Shown here: in pieces, positions 1 through 6,583 of the stretch
How positions within the stretch are numbered: position 1 is the stretch's first letter
How the letters are laid out: each line of letters begins with the position of its first letter
NCBI GenBank assembly: GCA_036377055.1
Contig: DASUZD010000295.1
Span: forward strand, 1-14,362
DNA from: DASUZD01 sp036377055
Lineage (GTDB): Bacteria; Actinomycetota; Thermoleophilia; Gaiellales; Gaiellaceae
Direction of reading: 5' to 3'
DNA: 14,362 nucleotides
Translations under genes and position numbers: made by a program
The notes under the pieces: generated by a model
What the model was told of the DNA's origin: nothing
Seen by the model: the letters and a program-made list of their open reading frames with translations, nothing else
Database searches by the model: none

Positions 1-1
1 G

Positions 2-415
2 TCGCACCAGACCTTCGCCGGGCCGAACTTCGTCATCTGCTCGTTCTGCCCGCGCAAGCTCGACTTCGACCCGCTGGCGATCCCGATCCCGTACCACCAC
101 TCGAATCTCCAGTCGGAGGAGATGATCTATTACGTCTCCGGTAACTTCGGCTCGCGGCGCGGGATCGAGGTCGGCTCGGTGACGCTGCACCCGTCGGGCC
201 TGCCGCACGGGCCGCACCCAGGCCTCGCCGAGAAGTCGATCGGCATGACGGAGACGCACGAGCTCGCCGTCATGTGCGACACCTTCCGCCCGCTCAAGCT
301 GTCGAAGCTGGCGCAGGAGCTCGACGACGGGAAGTACGCGTACTCGTGGTACGACGAGCCGGCACCGGCCGGCGACGCCGACCAGGACCCCGCGGGCGTG
401 ACGTCGCACTTCTAG
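2..415 (+). CDS. hmgA: Homogentisate 1,2-dioxygenase, C-terminal part (5' end outside window)
   Basis: The open frame enters from the left edge and gives 137 residues before TAG. It matches the C-terminal cupin half of homogentisate dioxygenase, the Fe(II) enzyme that opens the homogentisate ring to maleylacetoacetate in tyrosine/phenylalanine breakdown. All the expected iron-site spacings are visible. YHHSNLQSEE (fragment residues 31-40) carries the His-x5-Glu pair at H33 and E39. TLHPSGLPHGPHPG (61-74) carries His-x5-His at H63 and H69. A further conserved stretch, ELAVMCDTFRPLKL, follows. The C-terminus appears intact, ending in an acidic linker and SHF. No other tyrosine-catabolic gene is visible, because anything upstream lies outside the window. 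The next gene converges from the right with only 10 bases between the stop codons. The family call is firm; substrate specificity is inferred from the family. Confidence 0.9.
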   Translation, partial: SHQTFAGPNFVICSFCPRKLDFDPLAIPIPYHHSNLQSEEMIYYVSGNFGSRRGIEVGSVTLHPSGLPHGPHPGLAEKSIGMTETHELAVMCDTFRPLKLSKLAQELDDGKYAYSWYDEPAPAGDADQDPAGVTSHF

Positions 416-425
416 CTTCGAGAGC

Positions 426-608
426 TCAGGAACGGCCGGCGAGGATCAGTAAGGCACCGAGGGTGACGGTCAAGGCACCTGTAGTCGGGATCGACCCGCC
501 TCTCATGGCCAACGCGACGGCGACCGCAGCGCCTACTGCGAGGCAAACCACGAGAAGCACGAACTCGGCCCATTTCTGAAAATCGGGCGGCCCCCGACGT
601 GCTGTCAC
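426..608 (-). CDS. Small two-helix membrane protein, coupled to the HTH regulator
   Basis: A 60-residue frame starts at GTG (608-606), which overlaps the TGA of the HTH gene as GTGA. A purine-rich GAGGAAGGG inside the end of that gene lies 8 bases upstream as ribosome-binding site. The protein has a short polar N-terminus (TARRGPPDFQKW), a hydrophobic helix at about residues 14-34, a short MRGGSIPTT turn, and a second hydrophobic helix at about 42-58 ending GRS. This predicts a hairpin inner-membrane protein with both ends on the same side. I recognise no family. The tight coupling to a DNA-binding protein suggests a partner function: membrane toxin with antitoxin, sensor or anchor with regulator, or simply a co-transcribed small protein. 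The same frame continues open upstream, but that part is arginine-rich shadow of the HTH gene, so the GTG start is preferred. Confidence 0.65.
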   Translation of the reverse strand: MTARRGPPDFQKWAEFVLLVVCLAVGAAVAVALAMRGGSIPTTGALTVTLGALLILAGRS

Positions 609-1180
609 GCTTCTTGCCCTTCCTCGTCGGGACGGCCGCGATGCCTTAGCGCTGCGGCGAGACGCTTGGCCGCCTCGCCGCCGTCGCTCTCGCCCTCGAT
701 GATGCTCCCGACGTGCGCTACGAGTGCCGCGGCCGTATCGCGGTCGCTCTTCTCGAAGCCGACCACGAAGACGCCGTCCTGCGTTGCGGTCTTGCCGAGG
801 CGGCGGACGGCGTGTGTGGCGGCGTACGTCAACCACGCAGGAGCGACATCTGCGGGGATCTCGGCGAGTTCCAACACCTGTCGGGCGATCTCGGCGACTC
901 CGCGCTCGCGGTAGATCCCGAGGCGGTCGTTAGCGTCGAACAACGGCTCAAACCGTCCTTCCTGATGCTGGACGAGGATGAACCAGGGATCCGAGTCGTC
1001 TTCGCTCGGTTCGCCGAGAGCCAGGAGTCGCTCCAGCTCGCGACTCTGGCGCGTCGTGAGCTTCCGGTGGCCGCGCTCGACGAGCGACAGTCGAGGCTGG
1101 TTAGCACCGATGCTGCGAGCGACCGTCGCTTGGCTAAGCCTCTTCGCCGTGCGCAGAGCTCTGATGAGTGCGCCCTCCAC
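605..1180 (-). CDS. Xre-family helix-turn-helix transcriptional regulator
   Basis: The protein has 191 residues from a GTG start. Residues about 5-57 form a typical Cro/CI-type HTH: LIRALRTAKRLSQATVARSIG, then NQPRLSLVERGHRKLT as recognition-helix region, then a leucine-rich closing helix. The remaining ~130 residues (DPWFILVQHQEGRFEPLFDAN..., then a conserved-looking helical part, and a charged tail EEGQEA) match no domain I know and may sense a ligand or bind a partner. The start is set by a TATAAT box that ends 8 bases before the GTG, so the mRNA is probably leaderless. The gene is immediately followed by, and overlaps, a small membrane protein gene. The DNA just upstream is notably AT-rich for this genome, which fits a regulated or accessory locus. 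DNA binding is well supported; the regulated targets are unknown. Confidence 0.8.
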   Translation of the reverse strand: MEGALIRALRTAKRLSQATVARSIGANQPRLSLVERGHRKLTTRQSRELERLLALGEPSEDDSDPWFILVQHQEGRFEPLFDANDRLGIYRERGVAEIARQVLELAEIPADVAPAWLTYAATHAVRRLGKTATQDGVFVVGFEKSDRDTAAALVAHVGSIIEGESDGGEAAKRLAAALRHRGRPDEEGQEA

Positions 1181-1188
1181 AACGCGTC

Positions 1189-1194
1189 ATTATA
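1189..1194 (-). promoter_or_regulatory. -10 box TATAAT of the HTH gene, leaderless arrangement
   Basis: On the minus strand a perfect TATAAT is followed by 8 bases and then the GTG start at 1180. This places the transcription start at or next to the start codon. No convincing -35 hexamer is seen at 16-18 bases upstream. The surrounding 1183-1230 stretch is the most AT-rich part of the window. Confidence 0.65.
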
Positions 1195-1232
1195 CCCATC
1201 CTGAGAATAAATAATGGCTGAGTTTCAATCTT

Positions 1233-1631
1233 CTACCCGATCCAGTTGATCAGGGCCTGGAAGATCGCGCCGGTCGGCGTCACCTGGTCGCTCACCGTCG
1301 GGCGGGTGACGTTGATGGCGCCGCACGCCTGCTTGTCGTCGACCTGTGGCGTGACGCCGCCCTGGAAGAACGGGAAGCCCTCCTTGTCGGCGTAGACCCA
1401 CGTCGACTGGAAGGTGTCGGCGACGATCGCCGTCTGGCACTCGTCGAAGGCGTAGTTCATCTCGAGCGCGTTGGTCAGGAGCCTCACCTGCTTCTGGAGG
1501 GTCGTCACCTGCTTCTGGAGCGCCTTGATCTGCGCGGCGGGTGACGGCTTCGCGGCGGAGGCCGCGGTCGCGCGACCTGCGGGCACGGCGAGGAGCGTGG
1601 CGGCTACGAGACAGACGGCGATTCGCTTCAA
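1233..1631 (-). CDS. Small secreted protein with coiled-coil segment, unknown function
   Basis: The protein has 132 residues from a TTG start, with a strong GGAGG ribosome-binding site 5 bases upstream (in gaaggagg-acac-TTG). Residues 1-24 form a signal peptide (MKRIAVCLVAATLLAVPAGRATA). Residues about 32-57 form a short heptad coiled coil in which the QKQV motif occurs twice, seven residues apart. Two cysteines in the mature part (C65 and C103) could form a disulfide after export. The C-terminal half (VTPTGAIFQALINWIG) is compact and non-repetitive. No lipobox or anchor motif is visible, so it is probably free outside the membrane. It is divergent from the alkA operon and shares its promoter region. 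The function is unknown; the signal peptide and coiled coil are directly visible. Confidence 0.75.
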   Translation of the reverse strand: MKRIAVCLVAATLLAVPAGRATAASAAKPSPAAQIKALQKQVTTLQKQVRLLTNALEMNYAFDECQTAIVADTFQSTWVYADKEGFPFFQGGVTPQVDDKQACGAINVTRPTVSDQVTPTGAIFQALINWIG

Positions 1632-1648
1632 GTGTCCTCCTTCGGTCC

Positions 1649-1667
1649 GCGGGCTACGCTAGCCCGC
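1649..1667. promoter_or_regulatory. Palindromic bidirectional promoter between secreted-protein gene and alkA
   Basis: GCGGGCTA-CGC-TAGCCCGC is a perfect 8-3-8 inverted repeat centred between the two divergent genes. It contains a -10-like TACGCT on the plus strand (1655-1660) and TAGCGT on the minus strand (1661-1656). The plus-strand box lies 9 bases before the GTG of alkA. The minus-strand box leaves a leader of roughly 18 bases that includes the GGAGG site of the secreted protein gene. It may equally be an operator for a dimeric repressor. Confidence 0.55.
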
Positions 1668-1669
1668 TC

Positions 1670-2482
1670 GTGGCGCTCATAAGTCTTTCAGCGCCGTACG
1701 ACTTCGACCTCTCGACGAGCCGGTTCCGCGCGTTCGGCGGCGATCTCGCCAACCTCTGGCACGACGGGGGCCTGCACCGCGTCGTGCACGGGCGCGAGGT
1801 CCGGCTGACGGCTGCGCCGGGCGGCGTCGACGCCGAGCCACTCGAGCCTGAGGACGAGCCCGTGCTGCGCAAGCTCCTCGGCGTCGAGTTCGACCTCGAG
1901 GCGTTCGGGGCGTTCGCCGCCGGGGCCGATCCGGTCCTGGCCGAGATCGTCGCGCGCTTCCGGGGCTACCGCCCGCCGCTCGCGCCCGACCCGTTCGAGT
2001 CGCTCGTCACCTCGATCACGGCGCAGCAGATCTCGCTCTTCGCCGCAGTCGCAATCCGCAACCGCGTGATCGAGCGGTTCGGCCGGCGCGGCGTCCACGC
2101 GTATGCGTTCCCGACGCGCGAGGCGCTCGCGGCGGCCGAGCCCGAGGAGGTCGTCGCGCTCGGCTTCTCGCGCCGCAAGGCCGAGTACGCGATCGGGCTC
2201 GCCCGGAGCGACCTCGATCTCGACGGCCTCGCCGCTCTGCCCGACGACGAGGTGCGGGCGAGGCTCGTTGCGCTTCCGGGCATCGGCGAGTGGACGGCGG
2301 AGTGGTTCCTCGCGCGGCACCTCGCGCGACCGACCGCGTGGCCCGCGGGCGACCTCGGCCTGCGCAAGGCCCTCGCTGCGTTTTACCCTGAGCTCCGCGA
2401 CGCCCGCGCCGCGGGTGCGTGCTTCCACCCGTTCCAGAACTTGACGGCCCACTACCTGCTCCTGGCGCTCCTCCTGCGGTGA
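1670..2482 (+). CDS. alkA: DNA-3-methyladenine glycosylase II (AlkA-type, HhH-GPD)
   Basis: The protein has 270 residues from GTG. It matches base-excision DNA glycosylases that remove alkylated purines by hydrolysing the N-glycosidic bond. An N-terminal AlkA-like region (residues 1-100) precedes the all-helical HhH-GPD fold. SLVTSITAQQISLFAA (111-126) is the conserved entry helix. LVALPGIGEWTAEWF (199-213) is the helix-hairpin-helix that grips the DNA backbone. PAGDLGLRKA (225-234) carries the catalytic aspartate, D228. The C-terminus FQNLTAHYLLLALLLR corresponds to the usual final helix, so the gene is complete. The frame is open further upstream, but that portion is shadow of the secreted-protein gene; GTG 1670 sits just behind the promoter palindrome. 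It overlaps the following acetyltransferase gene by GTGA. Confidence 0.9.
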   Translation: MALISLSAPYDFDLSTSRFRAFGGDLANLWHDGGLHRVVHGREVRLTAAPGGVDAEPLEPEDEPVLRKLLGVEFDLEAFGAFAAGADPVLAEIVARFRGYRPPLAPDPFESLVTSITAQQISLFAAVAIRNRVIERFGRRGVHAYAFPTREALAAAEPEEVVALGFSRRKAEYAIGLARSDLDLDGLAALPDDEVRARLVALPGIGEWTAEWFLARHLARPTAWPAGDLGLRKALAAFYPELRDARAAGACFHPFQNLTAHYLLLALLLR

Positions 2483-3459
2483 ACGTCCGACCCGCGACCG
2501 AAGCCGACGAGCCGATCCTCCGCAAGCTGTGGGAGGAGTTCGAGGCCGAGGTGCCGGAGCCGGAGGGGTGGGTTCCGGACACGTGGGAGAAGGCGTGGGC
2601 AGGCATCCGCGAGCACATCTCGAGCGGCATCGTCCTGCTCGCGGAAGAAGACCTACCGCTCGCGTACGTCGCGGTTGCAGCGCCCGTCGACGGCCGCGCC
2701 CACGTCACCGACTTCTACGTCAGGCCGCGCGGGCGTCGCCGCGGGATGGCGAAGGCACTCCTGCGCGAGGCCGCGGCCCGACTGGGCGAGCGCGGCGTCC
2801 GCTACGTGTCGCTCGAGGTGCTGACCGCGAACGCCGAGGCCCGCGTGGTCTGGGAGCGGCTCGGGTTCCGTGAGGTCGTGCGGACGATGGTGTCGGAGCT
2901 CGAGCCGCTCGCGGCGCGCCTGGAAAGCGACGAGAAGCCGCCTTCGTTCGGCTCGATCCACGTGCAGACCGACGACGAGCGATCCGTCGCCCGCGCGATC
3001 GACCAGTTCGTTCCGCGGCTCGGCCGCTCCCGAGGAACCACGATCACGGAGGCGCGGAACGGCTGGATCGTCGTCTACGACGAGCTCTGCGACCGCGATC
3101 GGGCGGCGCAGCGGCGGTTGGCGGGCGAGCTCTCGGAGCGCCTCGGCGCGGTCGTGGTCGCGATCGCGCTCGAGGAAGCTGCCGTCGTGCGCTTTCTCCT
3201 CTTCGAGCGCGGCCGCATGGTCGACGAGTACCTCTCGGTGCCGAGCTACTACGGGCCGCTCCCGCGCGTCGACGAGCTGGCGCTCGCGGCCAACCCGACG
3301 CTGGTGGCGCGGCTGACGGGCGCCGACCCGGCGCGCGTGCGCGCGGTCGTGCGCACGGCGTCGTCGCCGGCGGAGCTTCCGCCGGGACCGGAGCTGCTCG
3401 CGCAGGTCGCCGGAGTTTTAGGCCTCACGGGTGCGGAACACGGGTTTCACCAGGAATGA
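2479..3459 (+). CDS. GNAT acetyltransferase with unknown C-terminal domain
   Basis: The protein has 326 residues. GTG at 2479 overlaps the alkA stop (GTGA), giving translational coupling. Residues 1-145 are a GNAT acyl-CoA transferase. The beta strand HVTDFYVRPRGRRRGMAKALL (75-95) holds the R-x-x-G-x-A acetyl-CoA pyrophosphate loop (RRRGMA), and LEVLTANAEARVVWERLGF (112-130) is the usual motif B helix. After a short linker, residues about 157-326 form a separate globular domain (FGSIHVQTDDERSVARAIDQF ... DEYLSVPSYYGPLP ... LVARLTGADPARVRAVV ... LLAQVAGVLGL) that I cannot assign. The substrate (protein N-terminus, small amine, antibiotic) cannot be told from sequence. It overlaps the next gene by ATGA. 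The GNAT call is firm; the second domain is genuinely unknown to me. Confidence 0.85.
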   Translation: MNVRPATEADEPILRKLWEEFEAEVPEPEGWVPDTWEKAWAGIREHISSGIVLLAEEDLPLAYVAVAAPVDGRAHVTDFYVRPRGRRRGMAKALLREAAARLGERGVRYVSLEVLTANAEARVVWERLGFREVVRTMVSELEPLAARLESDEKPPSFGSIHVQTDDERSVARAIDQFVPRLGRSRGTTITEARNGWIVVYDELCDRDRAAQRRLAGELSERLGAVVVAIALEEAAVVRFLLFERGRMVDEYLSVPSYYGPLPRVDELALAANPTLVARLTGADPARVRAVVRTASSPAELPPGPELLAQVAGVLGLTGAEHGFHQE

Positions 3460-4499
3460 CCCTCCCGCGAGCGCTCGTCGTAGCAGTCTTCGCGGCTCTT
3501 GCCGCCGCGGCGCCGGGCGCACTCGCGGGGACGGGCATGGCGCCGCTTCGAATAAGCCGCCTCGCCCAGCCCGCTCCGCCGTTTCGCGACGCTGTCCTTC
3601 GCCGCCCGCCGGTCCGCTTCGGCCAAACCGGCACTGACCCGGAAGGCACGTACACGACGAAGGACGGGGTCGGGGTCCACGTTGTCTTTCCGGGCCTGTC
3701 CGCGCCCGATGCCGTCGCGGGCCAGTCCACGGCCGACTTTCTCGGCGCGCTCCTCCACGGGCCGGAGCTGAGCACTCTCACCGTCGAGCTCGGGGCTTTT
3801 ACGACGGTTCAGGAGGCGTGCGGGATCGTCGCGCTCGCCTGCTACTACCCGGGCGAGCACAAGCTCTTCGTCCCGACCTCGCTCCCGCCAGGCAATGAGG
3901 TGCCGATCGAGCAGATCCTCGCGCACGAGTATGGGCACCACGTTGCGGCGAGCCGCTCGAACCCGCCGTGGCCGGCCGTCGACTGGGGCCCGAAGCGCTG
4001 GGCGACGTACATGCGCGTCTGCCCGCACGCGTTCGCCGGCGACATGTTCCCTGGGGACGAGAGCGCGGGCTACGAGCTGAATCCCGGCGAGGGTTGGGCG
4101 GAGGCGTTCCGCCTCGCCAACAGCCTGCGCATCGGGACCTGGCCGGACATCGGCTGGCCGATCGTCGCCGACGTGTTCCTCCCGGACACGACCGCGCTCG
4201 CCTTGGTCGGGCAGGACGTGCTGACGCCGTGGGTCGCGACGCCGTCGCGTCAGCTCTCCGGCGTGCTGCGGCGCGGGCAGGTTCGCCGCATACGGATCGC
4301 GACGCCGCTCGACGGGACGGCGCGAGCGACCGCGACCGGGCCGGCCGGAATACGCGTCGCGTTCGTGAACGGCCGCGGCTCTCGCCAGTCCGCCGGCGGG
4401 CGGAGCGCCACGACGACCGTCTGCGGCGCGCGAACGACGGTCGTGACCGTGCAGGCGAAGCGCGCCGGCCGCTTCGCGCTCGCGTACACGACGCCCTAG
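3456..4499 (+). CDS. Secreted putative zinc metallopeptidase (HEYGHH)
   Basis: The protein has 347 residues; ATG at 3456 overlaps the upstream stop as ATGA. Residues 1-24 are a signal peptide (MTLPRALVVAVFAALAAAAPGALA). H157-E-Y-G-H161 is an HExxH zinc site in a helix (IEQILAHEYGHHVAAS). About 50 residues later NPGEGWAEAFRLAN (209-222) offers a glutamate as third ligand (E212 or E216), the layout of gluzincin-type peptidases. Cysteines at 122, 129 and 189 lie around the active-site region and could form disulfides. The C-terminal ~100 residues (RGQVRRIRIATPLDG...) look like a beta-sandwich, perhaps for substrate or surface binding. Its family is not one I can name, and catalysis is inferred from the motif only. 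Export alongside a DNA repair enzyme and a GNAT suggests a shared operon by compaction rather than a shared pathway. Confidence 0.75.
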   Translation: MTLPRALVVAVFAALAAAAPGALAGTGMAPLRISRLAQPAPPFRDAVLRRPPVRFGQTGTDPEGTYTTKDGVGVHVVFPGLSAPDAVAGQSTADFLGALLHGPELSTLTVELGAFTTVQEACGIVALACYYPGEHKLFVPTSLPPGNEVPIEQILAHEYGHHVAASRSNPPWPAVDWGPKRWATYMRVCPHAFAGDMFPGDESAGYELNPGEGWAEAFRLANSLRIGTWPDIGWPIVADVFLPDTTALALVGQDVLTPWVATPSRQLSGVLRRGQVRRIRIATPLDGTARATATGPAGIRVAFVNGRGSRQSAGGRSATTTVCGARTTVVTVQAKRAGRFALAYTTP

Positions 4500-4515
4500 G
4501 CACGTCGGCCGCGGC

Positions 4516-4521
4516 TACGAT
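4516..4521 (+). promoter_or_regulatory. -10 box TACGAT, leaderless start of the GST-like gene
   Basis: TACGAT is followed by exactly 6 bases and then GTG at 4528, so transcription should begin at the start codon. There is no ribosome-binding site between the previous stop (4499) and this start. No recognisable -35 was found. Confidence 0.55.
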
Positions 4522-4527
4522 CGGACG

Positions 4528-5106
4528 GTGCTCGTCCTCTACGACGCACCTCGCTGTCCGTACTGCGCGCGCGTCCGGATCGTCATCGCGGAGAAGGGCA
4601 TCGCCGTCGAGACGGTGACGGTCGACCTCGACGACCGCCCCGCCTGGATCTACGAGAAGAACCCGCTCGGGAAGGTGCCCGTGCTCGAGGGCGACGGCCT
4701 CTGCCTCCCCGAGTCGGCGGTGGTCATGGAGTACCTCGAGGACCGCTTCCCGGAGCCGCCGCTCCTGCCGGATGATCTCGAGCAGCGGGCGCTCGCGCGC
4801 CTCGCGATCTTCCGCTTCGACCGCTTCTCCGACGCGTACTACGCGCTGCGGCGGGGTCACGAGCGTGCGCGGAGCGAGCTCGGCGCGCGGCTCGCGGAGC
4901 TGGACTCGGTCGTCGCGCGTGACGGGTACCTGACCGGTAGCGCGTACGGGCTCGCCGACATCGCGTACCTGCCGTGGATCGTGCGCGCGCGGCGGAACCT
5001 CGGGGTCGAGCTGGACGAGCATCCGGCGCTGGCCGAGTGGTTCGAGCGTCTGTCGGCGCGACCGGCGGTTGCCGCCGAGCTCGAGCTGGTCGGCGCGCTC
5101 AGGTGA
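4528..5106 (+). CDS. Glutathione S-transferase/glutaredoxin-like protein
   Basis: The protein has 192 residues. The N-terminal thioredoxin-fold domain (about 1-75) starts LVLYDAPRCPYCARVR, with a glutaredoxin-type C10-P-Y-C13. It contains NPLGKVPVLEGDG with the cis-proline that contacts the thiol substrate, and ESAVVMEYLEDRFPE, the GST glutamate-serine motif. The C-terminal helical domain (about 85-190) has LTGSAYGLADIAYLPWI, the conserved N-cap/Asp of GST cores. The length is slightly short for a GST. The CPYC site, rather than a single Ser/Tyr/Cys, points to thiol-disulfide or omega-class-like chemistry. Many actinobacteria make mycothiol rather than glutathione, so the true cofactor is uncertain. 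It overlaps the next gene by GTGA and heads a three-gene operon with a hydrolase and a rhodanese. Confidence 0.85.
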   Translation: MLVLYDAPRCPYCARVRIVIAEKGIAVETVTVDLDDRPAWIYEKNPLGKVPVLEGDGLCLPESAVVMEYLEDRFPEPPLLPDDLEQRALARLAIFRFDRFSDAYYALRRGHERARSELGARLAELDSVVARDGYLTGSAYGLADIAYLPWIVRARRNLGVELDEHPALAEWFERLSARPAVAAELELVGALR

Positions 5107-5795
5107 AGGTCCTCCTGCTGCACGCGCTGCCGCTCGACGAGCGGATGTGGGAGACGCAGCTCGACACGCTCGCCGAGTACGAGGTCGAGGCACCGAACCT
5201 CTACGCGCTCGGCGGCTCGTCGATGGACGCGTGGGCGGCGACGCTGGTCGAGCGCGTTCCCGACGAGCTCGTCCTGGTTGGGGCCTCGATGGGCGGCTAC
5301 CTCGCGCTCGCGATCACGCGGCTCGCGCCGGAGCGTGTGCAGGGTCTCGTGCTCGCGGGCTCGCGCGCCGACGCAGACTCGCCGGAGCGCAAGGCTGGGC
5401 GTGAGGCCGCGTTGGAGCGGATCGAGCGAGAGGGCGCGGAGGGGATGTGGCTCCAGATGGAGCCGGTCGTCGCGGGGGAGACGGTTTCGGCCGAGCTGCG
5501 TGAGCGGCTGCGGGCGATCGCTTTGGAGCAGCCGCCGGATGGGCTCGCGAGCGCCGTCCGCGCGATTCGTGACCGGCCGGACTCGACCGGCGTGGTCGCC
5601 GGGCTCGCGGCGCCGTTCCTGATCGTCGTCGGCGACCACGACCCGATCGCGCCGCCCGAGTACGCGCGCAAGCTCGCTGCCGTGGCGCCGGACGGCGAAG
5701 CGGTCGTCTTCGACGGCGTCGGCCACCTGCCGAACCTCGAGCGGCCGGCGGAGTTCGACGCGAAGCTGCTCGAGTTCCTGCGCCGCGTCGGATGA
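5103..5795 (+). CDS. Alpha/beta-fold hydrolase
   Basis: The protein has 230 residues, and its GTG overlaps the GST-like gene stop (GTGA). The sequence begins directly in strand 3 (KVLLLHALPLDERMW), with HALP as oxyanion region. LVLVGASMGGYLALA (57-70) is the nucleophile elbow with S62. PFLIVVGDHDPIAPP (171-185) places the acid at D180 (or D178). VVFDGVGHLPNLERP (201-215) places the catalytic histidine at H208. The complete Ser-Asp-His triad and the PN-LERP ending are typical of small esterase/lactonase/C-C hydrolase members; the cap region (about 85-160) is charged and helical. Substrate is not predictable. It overlaps the following rhodanese gene by ATGA, so the three proteins are probably made together, but no pathway can be named. 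Confidence 0.88.
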   Translation: MKVLLLHALPLDERMWETQLDTLAEYEVEAPNLYALGGSSMDAWAATLVERVPDELVLVGASMGGYLALAITRLAPERVQGLVLAGSRADADSPERKAGREAALERIEREGAEGMWLQMEPVVAGETVSAELRERLRAIALEQPPDGLASAVRAIRDRPDSTGVVAGLAAPFLIVVGDHDPIAPPEYARKLAAVAPDGEAVVFDGVGHLPNLERPAEFDAKLLEFLRRVG

Positions 5796-6583
5796 GCGAG
5801 CCGCTGCCGCCGGTGGTCGACGCGGAGTGGCTCTCGGGACGGCTTCGCGAGCCGGATCTCGTCGTCGGCGACGTCCGCGGCCCGAACGCGCATTCGCGGG
5901 GGCACCTCCCCGGCTCGCGGCCGCTCGTGCTCGGCTCGCCGCCGCCGATGACCGATGCCGAGACGGTCGATGCGCTGGCGGCCGAGGTCGGGCTGCGGCT
6001 GCGCCGGCACGGGGTGAGCGGGGAGGAGCGGCTGGTGGTGTACGACCGCGGCGACGGCCTCGGAGCGATCGTGTCGGCGCAGCTCGCGGAGCTGGCGGGG
6101 CATCCGCGGGTCGCGGTGCTGTTGGGCGGTCTGGCGGAGTGGCCGGGCGAGCTCGAGGTCGGCGCGTTCGAGCTCGAACCCGTGAAGACGCGCTTCGAGC
6201 CTCGTCTCGACGCTTTCCCGACGCGAGACGAGCTGCTCGCTCGCCTCGACGACCCCGAGCTCGCGATCCTCGACGTGCGGACTCCGGACGAGCACTCCGG
6301 CCGCGGCGGGTATCCGTGCGATCCGCGCCAGGGTCATCTACCCGGCTCGCGGAGGCTCGACCTCGCGGACCTCTTCGACGGGTCGGGGCGGCCCCGGAGC
6401 GCCGACGCGGTTCGCGCCGCGGTCGCGCTTCCGCCGGGCGCGGAGATCGTGGCGTACTGCCATTCCGGCTCGCGCTCGGCGCGCGCGGTGCTCGCGCTGC
6501 GCGCGGCCGGCTACCGAGCGCGCAACTACGCCGGCTCGTGGCACGAGTGGTCGCGCCATCCCGAGCTCCCCCTCGAGCGCTAG
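5792..6583 (+). CDS. Sulfurtransferase with tandem rhodanese domains
   Basis: The protein has 263 residues; ATG overlaps the hydrolase stop (ATGA). The layout is that of thiosulfate/3-mercaptopyruvate sulfurtransferases, two rhodanese domains of which only the second is catalytic. Domain 1 (about 8-125) begins PPVVDAEWLSGRL and has HLPGSRPL, but its active-site loop (VVYDRGDGLGA, 82-92) lacks cysteine. Domain 2 (about 140-260) has ILDVRTPDEHSGR, GHLPGSRRLDL and the active loop AYCHSGSRSARA with C223 as sulfur carrier. The CHSGSRS loop is neither the classical CRKGVT nor CGSGVT, so the sulfur donor is uncertain. The gene is complete. Its last codons (Leu-Glu-Arg-stop) coincide with the first bases of the tandem repeat that follows. 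Confidence 0.9.
   Translation: MSEPLPPVVDAEWLSGRLREPDLVVGDVRGPNAHSRGHLPGSRPLVLGSPPPMTDAETVDALAAEVGLRLRRHGVSGEERLVVYDRGDGLGAIVSAQLAELAGHPRVAVLLGGLAEWPGELEVGAFELEPVKTRFEPRLDAFPTRDELLARLDDPELAILDVRTPDEHSGRGGYPCDPRQGHLPGSRRLDLADLFDGSGRPRSADAVRAAVALPPGAEIVAYCHSGSRSARAVLALRAAGYRARNYAGSWHEWSRHPELPLER

Noticed and set aside
1183..1232. AT-rich stretch as a replication or attachment site
   Set aside because: It is only ~50 bases, has no repeated boxes or integrase nearby, and is explained by the promoter of the HTH gene.
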